From: Bradyrhizobium arachidis
GTDB taxonomy: Bacteria; Pseudomonadota; Alphaproteobacteria; Rhizobiales; Xanthobacteraceae
Assembly: GCF_015291705.1 (NCBI RefSeq)
Contig: NZ_CP030050.1
Span: 8,122,001-8,186,000, forward strand
Reading direction: 5' to 3'
DNA length: 64,000 bases
The position numbers were made by a program, and so were the translations under genes. Shown piece by piece: positions 1 through 8,722 of this stretch. How positions within the stretch are numbered: position 1 is the stretch's first letter; every line of letters begins with the position of its first letter. Below the pieces are notes generated by a model. It saw only the letters and a program-made list of their open reading frames with translations, ran no database searches and was not told the DNA's origin.

Positions 1-81
1 GACGTCGCTGGGACCTTCGGCCTTTGCAATCGCGACAGCAAAGGCGAGGCTCAACGTGGCGATCACGGCATGTCGCAACAT
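1..81 (-). CDS. Start of a secreted protein, truncated by the window edge
   Basis: Only the first 27 codons lie in the window, reading leftward from an ATG at 81. A strong GGAGGTG ribosome binding site lies 4 to 5 bases upstream of it. The peptide begins MLRHAVIATLSLAFAVAIAK, a typical Sec leader with an Arg in the n-region and a hydrophobic core, so the product is exported. It starts 35 bases after the stop of the FAH-family gene on the same strand and is probably the next gene of that operon. Its family cannot be told from this fragment. Confidence 0.6.
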   Translation of the reverse strand, partial: MLRHAVIATLSLAFAVAIAKAEGPSDV

Positions 82-116
82 GTGCACCTCCGGGCGCAAA
101 AGATCGACTAAATCGA

Positions 117-908
117 TTAGACGATCTTGATCGACATATCAGGCAAGCCCTCGAGCTTGCACAGCAGCACGTCGCCCTTCACCACCGGGCCGACATTCTC
201 CGGCGTGCCGGAATAGATGATGTCGCCGGCCTTGAGCTCGAACGCTTCCGACAGCTTCGCGATCTGCTCGGCGACGCTCCAGATCATCTTGCTGAGATCC
301 GAGCTCTGTTTCACCGTGCCGTTGATCGCGAGCGAGATCGCGCCCTTCTCGAAATGGCCGGTCTTGCTGGCGGGATGGATCGGGCCGATCACCGCGGCGT
401 GGTCGAAGCTCTTGCCGATCTCCCAGGGCTTCTTCTCGGCGGCCATGCCGTTCTGGAGATCGCGCCGGGTCATGTCGAGGCCGAGCGCGTAGCCGTAGAC
501 ATGCTCGAGCGCCTTGTCGGCCGGGATGTTGGTGCCGCCGGATTTCAGCGCGGCGACCAGCTCGACCTCGTGATGATAGTTCTTGGTCAGCGAGGGATAG
601 GGGTGGTCGGCGACCTCGCCGATCGCGACGTTCTGGATCGCATCGGTCGGCTTCTGGAAGAAGAACGGCGGCTCGCGGTTCGGATCGGAGCCGCGCTCGA
701 TCGCGTGCGCGGCATAGTTGCGGCCGATGCAATAGATGCGGCGGACCTGGAACACCTGGGTTTCGCCGACGATCGGGATCGTCACCATCGGCACTGCGAA
801 CATCGGCTTCGGTCCGGCCTGCGCCGCGGCAGGCGCGGTCTCAGCGAGGCCCGCCGCGGTCATCGCGGCTGCGGCCGTGAGCACGTTACGTCGTGAGGTC
901 TTGGTCAT
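117..908 (-). CDS. Fumarylacetoacetate hydrolase (FAH) family protein with Tat leader
   Basis: About 263 residues. The body matches the FAH fold used by fumarylpyruvate and acylpyruvate hydrolases and by 2-hydroxymuconate-type isomerases: an RRIYCIGRNYAAHAIE segment, a KPTDAI segment and, later, GDIIYSGTPENVGPV, which carries the usual FAH glycine-rich signature. The N-terminus has SRRNVL followed by an Ala-rich stretch ending in an Ala-X-Ala site, a twin-arginine leader, which is unusual for this cytoplasmic family. I chose the ATG at 908 because AGGAAA (916-921) is correctly spaced for it; ATGs at 914 and 932 are in frame. It is near the end of the LysR-linked operon, 59 bases after the haem protein gene. 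Substrate unknown. Confidence 0.85.
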   Translation of the reverse strand: MTKTSRRNVLTAAAAMTAAGLAETAPAAAQAGPKPMFAVPMVTIPIVGETQVFQVRRIYCIGRNYAAHAIERGSDPNREPPFFFQKPTDAIQNVAIGEVADHPYPSLTKNYHHEVELVAALKSGGTNIPADKALEHVYGYALGLDMTRRDLQNGMAAEKKPWEIGKSFDHAAVIGPIHPASKTGHFEKGAISLAINGTVKQSSDLSKMIWSVAEQIAKLSEAFELKAGDIIYSGTPENVGPVVKGDVLLCKLEGLPDMSIKIV

Positions 909-967
909 CGTCATATTTCCTGGCTTGGGCATTCGTTTCCTGCGTGGCTATTCATAGGGCGAAACAC

Positions 968-3127
968 TCAATGGGCCAATGGATCGGGCCGCATCTGCAC
1001 CTTGTAGACTTTTGGCGAGGACTCCTTGCCGCCCTCCCCGTGGAAGCTCGCGCGCGTTCCGGTCGTGCTCCAGAGGCCGCGGCCCTTCCAGCCGGTATTG
1101 GGGTCATCGATCCGGCCGTCGACGTTCTTGGTGAAGAAGCCGAGCGGATAGGGATTGCGCAGGTTCACCAGCTCGCCGTTGACCAGTGCCAGCAGCGACT
1201 CGCTGCCGTTGGCGCTTGCGATCGGCACGTTGGCGCCGAGGCCGAACGTGTTGTAGCGATCCACCCAGACGTAATAGGCATGATTGGCGCTGCCGCTGCT
1301 ATCGAGACCCTTGAACTGCGGCCCGGGCATGCGCCACGTCTTCCAACCTTCCGGACATTGCTTGCCGTCCGCGGTCGTCGGTCCGTTCAACGGACCGTTG
1401 CAGAGCTTGCGATCAAAGCTCGCGAGATGTCCGCTGGACAATACTGTCCAAACCACACCGTCGATGCCGATGTCGAGACCGCGCGGACCGAACGTGCCCT
1501 CCGGCGGCTGGTACACTTCGGACAATGCGGTGTTAGCGGGATCCGGCCCGGGCGTGACGCGCACGATGTAGCCGGGCTGGTCGATGCGGGAGAAGCCGCG
1601 ATCCATCGCCTGGCCCCAGATCGCGTCGTCGACCGGGCTCGGCATGATGCCGTAGAAGGAAGCCGCGATGCGCTTGTCCTTGGCCGGATCGACCGGGTCC
1701 TTGTGCTCGACATAGGCATCGCGCTTGCCATTGCCGTTGGTGTCGATGATCAGCGGCGTCCAGCCCTGCGATTTTACGTCATCGAGAGTCTCGCGGTACA
1801 GCCTGGTGTTGAGCCACCCGACGAGTCCCCCTCCGAGGCCGGGGCCGCCGGAGCTGGTCCACAGCGTTTGGTTGGCATCATCGTCGAAATAAAGATGATG
1901 GGTGGTGAAGCAGGTGTTGATCAGGTCCCATTTGCCAGTCGCTGGATCGAACCGTGACAACTGGCGCAACGAGGTTGTCTGCGGCGCGACTTTCGCCGAC
2001 GGCAAATCCGAGCCCTGTTTGCAGTAATCGGGATTGGCGGGCGGGCGCAGGCGCGCCGTAAACCAGACCTTACCCTGCTCGTCCATCATCACATTATGGA
2101 TGCTGGTGTGCCCGTCCCAGATCGGTTCGTCGCCCCAATAGGCGGACGGTCCGCGCGGCGCGTCAGTCGAGGACGGCGTGTTCGGATCGAGATAGGGATG
2201 CTTGATGGTGCCCGCGACGTTCTTCACCGGATCTAGCGTCGGCACGAGATCGGAGCTCTCCTCCGACGATCCGTAGATCAGGCCATTTGCGTTCACGCGC
2301 GGGTCGCGCTTGTCGGTCGAGATCGCATCGTGCTGATAGCGCGTCGGCGCGGCCCAGTCCCACATCGTGAACACGACGTTGCGCTCGATGCCCTTGGGTC
2401 GCTCGGGCTTGGCGAACGGCAATTCGCCGGCCGCGATGCGGTCGGTCCATTTCGAGAAGAGATCATAGACCTTTTCCGGACCCATGCTGGCGAGCACCGT
2501 CGCCATGTATTCCTGGGCCTGGCCGGCCTGGGTGCGGACCGCCCACGCAGTATGGGAATCGTAGCCATCGGTGAACATTTTCGGGATTTCGCGGATGCCG
2601 CGCGTGCCGAGCGCGTGGCAGGACTGACACATGTTCTTGACCGTATCGACCCACTGGGCCTGCGACTTCATGGTCTCCGGCATCTTGTTGCCCTTGTCGC
2701 CGGTGCCGGGAAATTCCTCCGGCTTGGGGATGTCCAGCATCGAATACCAATACATGCCCGGATAGTTCTGCGCGTCCTGCTTCGGCGAAGCCGCAGCGGC
2801 CTTGAAGTCCAGCACCTTGCCCGGCCGGGTCTCCTGCTGGGCCGTGTCCTGCAAGCCGTAGCCGCGGACCCAGACCTTGTAGTTGGCGGCGGGAAGATCG
2901 GGAATGACGAACCGGCCCTGATCGTCGGTGACCACCACCTTGGCGTATTTGGTCGGCAGGTCTCTTGTCTCGGCAATCACCCAGACGCCGGCCTCGGCGC
3001 CTTTGTCGCCCATCACCTGGCCGCCGATGTCATTTGCGGAGATCTCGACATTTGCCGCCATGGCGGCGCCAGCGTGCAGCAGCGCGATCGCACTGACGCA
3101 GCCGGCAAGTGTTCGCCTCAAGCTCAT
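968..3127 (-). CDS. Large secreted protein with carboxypeptidase-regulatory-like domain and cytochrome c haem motif
   Basis: 719 residues. Residues 1-24 are a Sec signal ending AMA. Residues about 30-110 look like a carboxypeptidase-regulatory-like beta-sandwich (VVVTDDQGRFVIPDLPA). A CQSCH haem-binding motif lies at 167-171, indicating covalent c-type haem. The remaining roughly 450 residues contain repeated strand-turn patterns with WFTARL, WTSSGG and VVWTVLSS segments, reminiscent of the beta-propeller of virginiamycin B lyase/SMP-30-like proteins. It is therefore probably a periplasmic redox or binding protein. No enzyme activity can be assigned. It lies between the alpha/beta hydrolase and FAH genes of the same operon, with 59-61 base gaps. 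Confidence 0.8.
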   Translation of the reverse strand: MSLRRTLAGCVSAIALLHAGAAMAANVEISANDIGGQVMGDKGAEAGVWVIAETRDLPTKYAKVVVTDDQGRFVIPDLPAANYKVWVRGYGLQDTAQQETRPGKVLDFKAAAASPKQDAQNYPGMYWYSMLDIPKPEEFPGTGDKGNKMPETMKSQAQWVDTVKNMCQSCHALGTRGIREIPKMFTDGYDSHTAWAVRTQAGQAQEYMATVLASMGPEKVYDLFSKWTDRIAAGELPFAKPERPKGIERNVVFTMWDWAAPTRYQHDAISTDKRDPRVNANGLIYGSSEESSDLVPTLDPVKNVAGTIKHPYLDPNTPSSTDAPRGPSAYWGDEPIWDGHTSIHNVMMDEQGKVWFTARLRPPANPDYCKQGSDLPSAKVAPQTTSLRQLSRFDPATGKWDLINTCFTTHHLYFDDDANQTLWTSSGGPGLGGGLVGWLNTRLYRETLDDVKSQGWTPLIIDTNGNGKRDAYVEHKDPVDPAKDKRIAASFYGIMPSPVDDAIWGQAMDRGFSRIDQPGYIVRVTPGPDPANTALSEVYQPPEGTFGPRGLDIGIDGVVWTVLSSGHLASFDRKLCNGPLNGPTTADGKQCPEGWKTWRMPGPQFKGLDSSGSANHAYYVWVDRYNTFGLGANVPIASANGSESLLALVNGELVNLRNPYPLGFFTKNVDGRIDDPNTGWKGRGLWSTTGTRASFHGEGGKESSPKVYKVQMRPDPLAH

Positions 3128-3188
3128 CGTTCCTCCCTTTCGTTCTCAATCGTCCGGGCCTCTTGGCGGGCCTGTTCGGACCAGTTTC

Positions 3189-4007
3189 TCACGTCTTAAG
3201 TCGATCGAAGAACTCCCGAACTTTTCGCGCGCAGACGTCCGGATCGGTGGCCGCGACGTGATAGGAATCGCCGGGCAGCACTTCCAGCTTCGAGCCCGGA
3301 ATCGTCTCCTGCCACGCCTTCACCGAGGCAACGTCGCCCAGACCCGAGCCGGTGGTGGTGATCACCAGCGCCGGACGCTTGATCGACGGAAGCTCGCCGG
3401 TGACGTCGACCGTCGGCACCATCTGGAGGAACGCCTCTAGCGTCGAGGCCTTGGTCTTCGACATCAGATTGATCCACCAGTCGAGCGCTGCGGGCGGCAG
3501 CGACGAGCCGAGCCGGCCGGCCGTCGTCTCGCGCACCCAGGCCTCCACGCCCTGCTCGCGGATCTGCTTGCGCCAGGTCGGCGCGCGCTCGTTGAACGAA
3601 GTCAGCGAGGCCGGCGCACCGACCGCGGCAACCGCAATCACGCGATCCGGGTGCTTTGCGGTGAGATGCATCGCCAGCGTGCCGCCGATCTTGCCCCCCA
3701 CCAGGAAGACGCGATCGAGCTTCAGCGCGTCCAGCATCCGGATGATGTCGTCGCCGAGGCCTGCGAAGCGATAGACGTAATCGCCCTGCATCGGCGTCGA
3801 ATCGCCATAGCCGCGCAGATCAGGCCGCACCACCAGATGATGCGTCGCGAAGTACGGTACCCAGCGGCGGAACGCCTCGCCGCTTTCGGCGAGCCCGTGC
3901 AGCATCACGACCGGCGGCTTGGTGTCCCAGGGCAGCAGATAATCGTCGATGCGAACTGCAAGCTCGCAATCCTCGCCGACACCGATCTTCCTGAGTTCGC
4001 TAGCCAT
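3189..4007 (-). CDS. Alpha/beta hydrolase with lysine at the nucleophile elbow
   Basis: 272 residues of alpha/beta-hydrolase type: an HGLAESG oxyanion-side motif, DLRGYGDS after strand 4, and a late SYHVAATDP carrying the expected His. The nucleophile elbow, normally G-x-S/D-x-G, reads VGGKIGG, so Lys (codon at 3690-3692) stands where Ser, Asp or Cys should be. The start is ATG at 4007, which shares bases with the SDR stop (TGATG), so the two are translationally coupled; GAGGTG lies upstream. It is either non-hydrolytic or uses unusual chemistry. No leader peptide is seen, so it is probably cytoplasmic. Confidence 0.85.
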   Translation of the reverse strand: MASELRKIGVGEDCELAVRIDDYLLPWDTKPPVVMLHGLAESGEAFRRWVPYFATHHLVVRPDLRGYGDSTPMQGDYVYRFAGLGDDIIRMLDALKLDRVFLVGGKIGGTLAMHLTAKHPDRVIAVAAVGAPASLTSFNERAPTWRKQIREQGVEAWVRETTAGRLGSSLPPAALDWWINLMSKTKASTLEAFLQMVPTVDVTGELPSIKRPALVITTTGSGLGDVASVKAWQETIPGSKLEVLPGDSYHVAATDPDVCARKVREFFDRLKT

Positions 4008-4795
4008 CAGATACACCTCGTTCCACCGCCATCGACATTGATGCAGGTACCAGTAATGAAGGACGCGCGGTCTGAACAGAGGAACGCGACGATGCCGGAT
4101 ACTTCATGCGGCTGCCCGACTCGGCCGAGCGGCACCGAGGCGATCGCAGCGGCATTGGTCGCGCCCTGATCCTGCCCCGAGATCGCGGCTCCCTGCGAGA
4201 TCAGGCTGTCCCAGCGATCGGTCTGCACCGGTCCGGGATTGACGCCGGTGACCAGCACATTGTCGGGCGCGCATTCCTCGGCGAGCGCCAGTGTGAAGTT
4301 GAGCAGCGCCGCGTTGACCGCGCCGCCCGCCATATAGGCCGCGCGGGGTTGATGCCCGCTGCGGCCGATGATGTTGATCACCCGGCCCCAGCGCCGGTCC
4401 CGCATTTCCGGCAGGACGTTACGCGCGCAACGCATATAACCGAGCAGTTTCAGCTCGATCGACTTGGCCCAGGTCGCATCCGGCGTCTCCGCGATCCGGC
4501 CCATCGGAGAGGCGCCGGCATTGTTGACGAGGATGTCGATACGGCCGAAGGCCTCGCGCGCGATGTCCATCGCGCGGGCGATATCGTCGGGCTTGGTCAT
4601 GTCGCCGGCGCAGGCGATGACACGCTTGCCGGTGTCGCGCGATATCCCCTGCGCCGATGCGGCAAGCCGCTCCGCATCGCGCGCGACGATCACGACGTGC
4701 GCCTGCTCGCGCGAAAGCTCGGCGGCAATGGCACGGCCGATGCCGATGCTGCCGCCGGTCACGACGGCAACCTTGCCGCCCAGATTGAGATCCAT
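4007..4795 (-). CDS. SDR-family oxidoreductase lacking the YxxxK catalytic lysine
   Basis: 262 residues with a clear classical SDR fold: TGGSIGIG cofactor motif near the N-terminus, NNAGA after strand 4, and a C-terminal FITGTCINVDGG. The active-site segment reads INIIGRSGHQPRAAYMAGGA. The tyrosine is present, but the position four residues later is Gly rather than Lys, and the usual Ser is not at its expected place. NAD(P) binding is likely; ordinary dehydrogenase chemistry is doubtful. GGGTAGC precedes the ATG at 4795. Its stop overlaps the alpha/beta hydrolase start, and the TTT binding protein gene ends 9 bases upstream. Confidence 0.88.
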   Translation of the reverse strand: MDLNLGGKVAVVTGGSIGIGRAIAAELSREQAHVVIVARDAERLAASAQGISRDTGKRVIACAGDMTKPDDIARAMDIAREAFGRIDILVNNAGASPMGRIAETPDATWAKSIELKLLGYMRCARNVLPEMRDRRWGRVINIIGRSGHQPRAAYMAGGAVNAALLNFTLALAEECAPDNVLVTGVNPGPVQTDRWDSLISQGAAISGQDQGATNAAAIASVPLGRVGQPHEVSGIVAFLCSDRASFITGTCINVDGGGTRCI

Positions 4796-4804
4796 GACGC
4801 TACC

Positions 4805-5776
4805 CTAATCCACCGTGGCGCCGGAGGCCTTGACGAGCTTGCCCCATTTCGCGGTTTCGTCCGTCATGAACTGCCCGAAGGCGGGACCGAAGACGGTGCC
4901 GGGCTCGGCCCCGAGCTCGGCCAGGCGCTTCTTGACGTCAGGCATCTTCAGAATCATCTCGAGCTCGCCGCTCAGCTTGGCGAGCGCAGGCTCAGGCGTC
5001 TTCGCCGGCGCCACCAACCCGAACCAGGACGAAGCTTCGAAGCCCGCAACGGTATCGGCGACCGTGGGCACGTCGGGCAACGCCTCCGCGCGCTTGGCAC
5101 CTGCGACCGCGATCGCGTTGATGGCCTTGCCCTGAACCTGCGGCAGCACGGCCGGCATGTTGTCGAACATGAACGGGATCTGCCCTGCGAGCAGATCGTT
5201 CATCGCCGGCGCCGCGCCACGATAAGGCACGTGGACGATGTCGATGCCGGCCATGCTCTTGAGCAGCTCGCCGGCGAGATGGTTGGTCGAGCCGATGCCC
5301 GACGAGCCGAAATTCAGCGTGCCGGGCTTGGCCTTGGCCAGTGCGATCAGCTCGCCGACATTCTTGGCGGGCACCGAGGGATTGACCACCAGCACGATCG
5401 GCACGGAGGCGATCAGCGCCACCGGCGCAAAGGCTCTGGCGGGATCGAACGGCAGCTTCTTGTAGAGCGAGCCGTTGATCGTCAGCGGCGGCGGCGCGGT
5501 CAGCAGCAGGGTGTAGCCGTCGGGCTCGGCGCTCGCGACCGCCTCGGCACCGATATTGCCGCCGGCGCCGCCGCGATTCTCCACTAGGAAAGTCTGGCCG
5601 TTCCGCTCGGTCAGCTTCTGCGCGACGATGCGGGCGATGATGTCGTTGGAGCCGCCGGCCGGGAACGGCACGATGATCTTGACGGGGCGGGAGGGATAAT
5701 CCTGCGCAGCCGCAAGGCCGGAGACTAGGACGGCCGCGCAGGCGGCCAGAAAGGTGCGTCGCATGACCCCGCGCAT
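4805..5776 (-). CDS. Tripartite tricarboxylate transporter (TTT) family substrate-binding protein
   Basis: About 323 residues of the Bug/TctC family. After a Sec leader (MRRTFLAACAAVLVSGLAAA) comes the family-typical YPSRPVKIIVPFPAGGSNDI, then later LNFGSSGIGSTNHLAGEL, VPYRGAAPAMNDLLAGQI and a C-terminal ELGAEPG. Such proteins bind carboxylates in the periplasm for TctAB-type permeases. No TctA or TctB gene lies in the window, so it is an orphan receptor or works with a distant permease. I chose the ATG at 5776, six bases from GAGGAA; ATGs at 5782 and 5764 are in frame. It lies in the LysR-linked operon. Confidence 0.92.
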   Translation of the reverse strand: MRGVMRRTFLAACAAVLVSGLAAAQDYPSRPVKIIVPFPAGGSNDIIARIVAQKLTERNGQTFLVENRGGAGGNIGAEAVASAEPDGYTLLLTAPPPLTINGSLYKKLPFDPARAFAPVALIASVPIVLVVNPSVPAKNVGELIALAKAKPGTLNFGSSGIGSTNHLAGELLKSMAGIDIVHVPYRGAAPAMNDLLAGQIPFMFDNMPAVLPQVQGKAINAIAVAGAKRAEALPDVPTVADTVAGFEASSWFGLVAPAKTPEPALAKLSGELEMILKMPDVKKRLAELGAEPGTVFGPAFGQFMTDETAKWGKLVKASGATVD

Positions 5777-5816
5777 GGGCATTTCCTCGATTGTTGTCTT
5801 GTTGTTGATTGTCTCG

Positions 5817-7253
5817 TCACGCCGTCAGCAATGGCCTCAACTTTGCGACGTCGTCAAGCCGTTCGAGACTGCCGATCTGCTCGATCAGCTTCTCGGACTT
5901 CTCGGCGCCCAGCACCGGCGTCATCAGGTCCCGCGTCTTCACCGCGACGGCTTCGGTGCTCAGCGGTTTCTCCTTGGTGCCGGGCGGATATTTCGTGAAG
6001 TGCTCCACCTTCCTGCCATCGGTCAATGTCACCTCGACGACAGCGCCGCGCGGGGCGGCAGGATCCATCAGCGCCTTGTCGCCGGCCAGCGTCACCTTGG
6101 CGCGCTGCTCCAGGATTTTTGCATCACGCATCAGCGCGACGTCATGGCTGTCGTTGAACGACACCGCGCCCTTGACCAGCGCGACCGCGACGAGGTGCTG
6201 GCAATTGACGTCAGGCATCGCGCTGTCGCCCACGATCCCCATCGCATCGGTCGGCAGCTTGACCAGGATGCTACGGACGTTGTCTGGCGTGAGGCTGTGC
6301 TGCTTGCGCAAGGTCAGCGTCGCATCCAGCGGCGACTGGATGGGATAGCCGACCGAGAAGGTCTTGATCGCGGTCTCCGTGACATAGAAGCGCTTGCCGA
6401 GATCCTTCACCATCTCCTCCGGCTTCGGATCGGTCGAGAGCGCGATGAAGAGATTGTGGGTGCCGTCGAGGACGTCGTCGACCCCGGTCAGGCCATTCTT
6501 GACCATGTCGACGGCCATCACACCGTTGCGGGCGCCCATGCCGGCGAAGTCGAACGCCTTCTCGATGTGGTCGTGATCCTTCACCCAGCTCCACAGGCCG
6601 GAGACCTGCTGCGAGGAATAGGAGATCGCATAGCGCATTCCCTTCTCGTCGAGCTGCGCCAGCGCCGCCGCCGCACCGAGTGCGCCGAAGGTCGAGGATG
6701 TCCCTTCCGCGCTCCGGTGCGAGCCGCGCACGAGATCGGGCCCCAGCGCCATCAGCAGGCGGCATGTCAGGTCGTAGCCGAGCGCGACCGCACGAATGAC
6801 GTCCTGCCCGCTGCGATGCTCCCGCTCGCCGAATGCGAGCGCGGCGGGCACCACCGAGCATCCCGGATGCGCCTTGGTCACCGGCTCGAAATCGTCGGTC
6901 TCGTCGGCATGGGCGCACATCGCGTTCGCCAGCGCCGCGTTGACCGCCGTGGTGCGGAAATCCGAGCCGACCACGGAAGCCTGCGCGTCGCCGCCGAGCG
7001 TGCGGACATATTTCAGCGCCATCTCGCCCGGCTTCATCCGCGAGCCCGACACCATCGCGCCGAGCGTATCGAGAATGCGGTGCTTGCATTCGCGCAGCAC
7101 CTGTTCGGGCAGCTCCTGGTCACGCGCGGCGACCATGTAGCGGGCGAGCCGCTCCGTCACGCCGGGACCGGCCGCGAAGGCCGCACGGCCGCCGGCGGCG
7201 GCCAGAGCGGCGACCGAGCCGGCGGATTGCAGGAAACGACGGCGTGACGGCAT
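5817..7253 (-). CDS. MmgE/PrpD family protein with Tat leader (first copy)
   Basis: 478 residues from the ATG at 7253, which follows GAGGAGAAGCC. SRRRFLQ then an Ala-rich core is a near-perfect twin-arginine signal. The body is MmgE/PrpD: HRILDTLGAMVSGSRMKPG, CAHADETDDFE, HPGCSVVPAALAFGE, and a lid-like C-terminal half. Known members include 2-methylcitrate dehydratase, cis-aconitate decarboxylase and iminodisuccinate epimerase, acting on small polycarboxylates and normally cytoplasmic. The Tat leader implies folding in the cytoplasm and action in the periplasm. It lies 14 bases after a second, divergent MmgE/PrpD gene. The substrate cannot be read from sequence. Confidence 0.9.
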   Translation of the reverse strand: MPSRRRFLQSAGSVAALAAAGGRAAFAAGPGVTERLARYMVAARDQELPEQVLRECKHRILDTLGAMVSGSRMKPGEMALKYVRTLGGDAQASVVGSDFRTTAVNAALANAMCAHADETDDFEPVTKAHPGCSVVPAALAFGEREHRSGQDVIRAVALGYDLTCRLLMALGPDLVRGSHRSAEGTSSTFGALGAAAALAQLDEKGMRYAISYSSQQVSGLWSWVKDHDHIEKAFDFAGMGARNGVMAVDMVKNGLTGVDDVLDGTHNLFIALSTDPKPEEMVKDLGKRFYVTETAIKTFSVGYPIQSPLDATLTLRKQHSLTPDNVRSILVKLPTDAMGIVGDSAMPDVNCQHLVAVALVKGAVSFNDSHDVALMRDAKILEQRAKVTLAGDKALMDPAAPRGAVVEVTLTDGRKVEHFTKYPPGTKEKPLSTEAVAVKTRDLMTPVLGAEKSEKLIEQIGSLERLDDVAKLRPLLTA

Positions 7254-7267
7254 TGGCTTCTCCTCGA

Positions 7268-8722
7268 TCAGACCGCGACCGACATCTTGGCGATCTCCGC
7301 CGCGCTCGGCAGGTTCTCGACATTCCAGCATGCGTCCATCACGCGCCGGATCGCGGCAGCGGGAATGACGCCGTCGGCGAGGTCGGAGAACTTGGTCTCG
7401 AGCTGCTTGTCGGTCATCGGCACCTCGACGCTGCCGATCGCGTGCTCGATGTAGCGGTTGAGCTTGCGGCCGTCCTTGAGCACGATGGTGAGATCGACCT
7501 GCTCCGGCTTGATGCCCGGTGTGATGACCGGATTGACCTTAGCCCGCAGCGCGACGACGGTCGGATCGGTCACCGCGCGGTCGCTGAACTGCTTCTCGCC
7601 GCCGGCACCCTCGACGATCGCCACCGCGACCGCGTGATAGATGCTGAACTTGCCTTCGAGACCCTGCTTCGGCGTCTTCTTGCCGGTGAGCTCCAGCACC
7701 AGCGGATGGACCTTGAGGTCGACGCGCTCGATCTGGTCCGCGGTCAGCTTGCTCTCGTTGCGGAGCTGGATCGCCGCATCGATCGCCGGATGCATGACGA
7801 TGCCGCAGGCGAACGGCTTATAGGTGTTGAGCGCGGCCTCGTAGCGCTTGCCGAGGTCGCCCAAAATCTCGTTGTAGTCCTGCTTGGTGCTGATGGTGTT
7901 GGCCCAGCCGCGCTTGGCCTCGATCATGGCGTCGGAGGAGGTAAAGTTCTTCGAGGCCAGGATGGCCGCAAAGACGCCGCTGGAGGCGGCGCGGCCCGGA
8001 TTGAAGCTCTTGTTCATCGAGCCGAAGGATTCGCGCAGGCCCACCGGCTGGGATGCGGCAAGACCGAGCGCCCAGGTCATCTGCTGCTCGCTCAGCTTGA
8101 GCAGCTTGCCGGCGGCCGCGGCCGAGCCGAACACGCCGGCCGTGCCGGTGATGTGCCAGCCGACGTCATAATGGTTCGGGTAGACCGAGTTGCCGATCCG
8201 GCATTCGGTCTCGACGCCGAGCACCAGCGCGTTCAAAAACTCCTTGCCGGAGACCGGCTGTAGTTCCGACAGCGCGAGGATGGCCGACGCCACGGGGCCT
8301 GCGGGATGGATGATCGTTTTCAGATGGGTGTCGTCATAGTCGAAGATGTGGCTCGACACGCCGTTGATGAAAGCCGCGTTCATGATGTCGAACCGCTCCC
8401 GCCGGCCGAACAGTGAGGCCTGCTGCGGCCCCGAGAACGGGCCGAGCGCGGACACCGCGATATCGACCGTCTCATGGTGCGAGCCGCCGATGGCGACGCC
8501 GACCCAGTTGAGCAGCGTGCGCACGCCTTCTTTTCGAACATTGGCCGGCAGGTCGTCATAGCTTGCGGTAACGAGATAATGCGCCAATGCGCGCGTCACC
8601 TCCTTGGGCGGGGAGGCCGCGGGCGCAGCGGCCGGAGCCTGAGCGAAAGCGACATTGGTGCCGGCGGCGGCGAGCGGCAGCGCGGCTGCCGCCTGGAGCA
8701 GCGTCCTGCGATCAGTGTGCAT
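7268..8722 (-). CDS. MmgE/PrpD family protein with Tat leader (second copy)
   Basis: 484 residues. The ATG at 8722 has AGGAGG seven bases upstream and overlaps the end of the PdxA-like gene by 11 bases. DRRTLLQ plus an Ala-rich stretch ending AFAQA is a twin-arginine leader. Family signatures include RTLLNWVGVAIGGSHHE, HIFDYDDTHLKT (equivalent to the D-D-T loop), HPAGPVASAILALSE and WHITGTAGVFGSAAAA. Two non-identical PrpD-family proteins, both exported and adjacent, could act in sequence or as a heteromer. No catalytic assignment is possible beyond isomerase, lyase or dehydratase on a carboxylate. Confidence 0.9.
   Translation of the reverse strand: MHTDRRTLLQAAAALPLAAAGTNVAFAQAPAAAPAASPPKEVTRALAHYLVTASYDDLPANVRKEGVRTLLNWVGVAIGGSHHETVDIAVSALGPFSGPQQASLFGRRERFDIMNAAFINGVSSHIFDYDDTHLKTIIHPAGPVASAILALSELQPVSGKEFLNALVLGVETECRIGNSVYPNHYDVGWHITGTAGVFGSAAAAGKLLKLSEQQMTWALGLAASQPVGLRESFGSMNKSFNPGRAASSGVFAAILASKNFTSSDAMIEAKRGWANTISTKQDYNEILGDLGKRYEAALNTYKPFACGIVMHPAIDAAIQLRNESKLTADQIERVDLKVHPLVLELTGKKTPKQGLEGKFSIYHAVAVAIVEGAGGEKQFSDRAVTDPTVVALRAKVNPVITPGIKPEQVDLTIVLKDGRKLNRYIEHAIGSVEVPMTDKQLETKFSDLADGVIPAAAIRRVMDACWNVENLPSAAEIAKMSVAV

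Noticed and set aside
4106..5587. A 493-codon plus-strand open frame
   Set aside because: It overlaps the SDR and TTT receptor genes in antisense; composition and lack of motifs mark it as a shadow.
5754..7247. A 497-codon plus-strand open frame
   Set aside because: It is antisense to the first MmgE/PrpD gene, which has a leader, ribosome binding site and family motifs.
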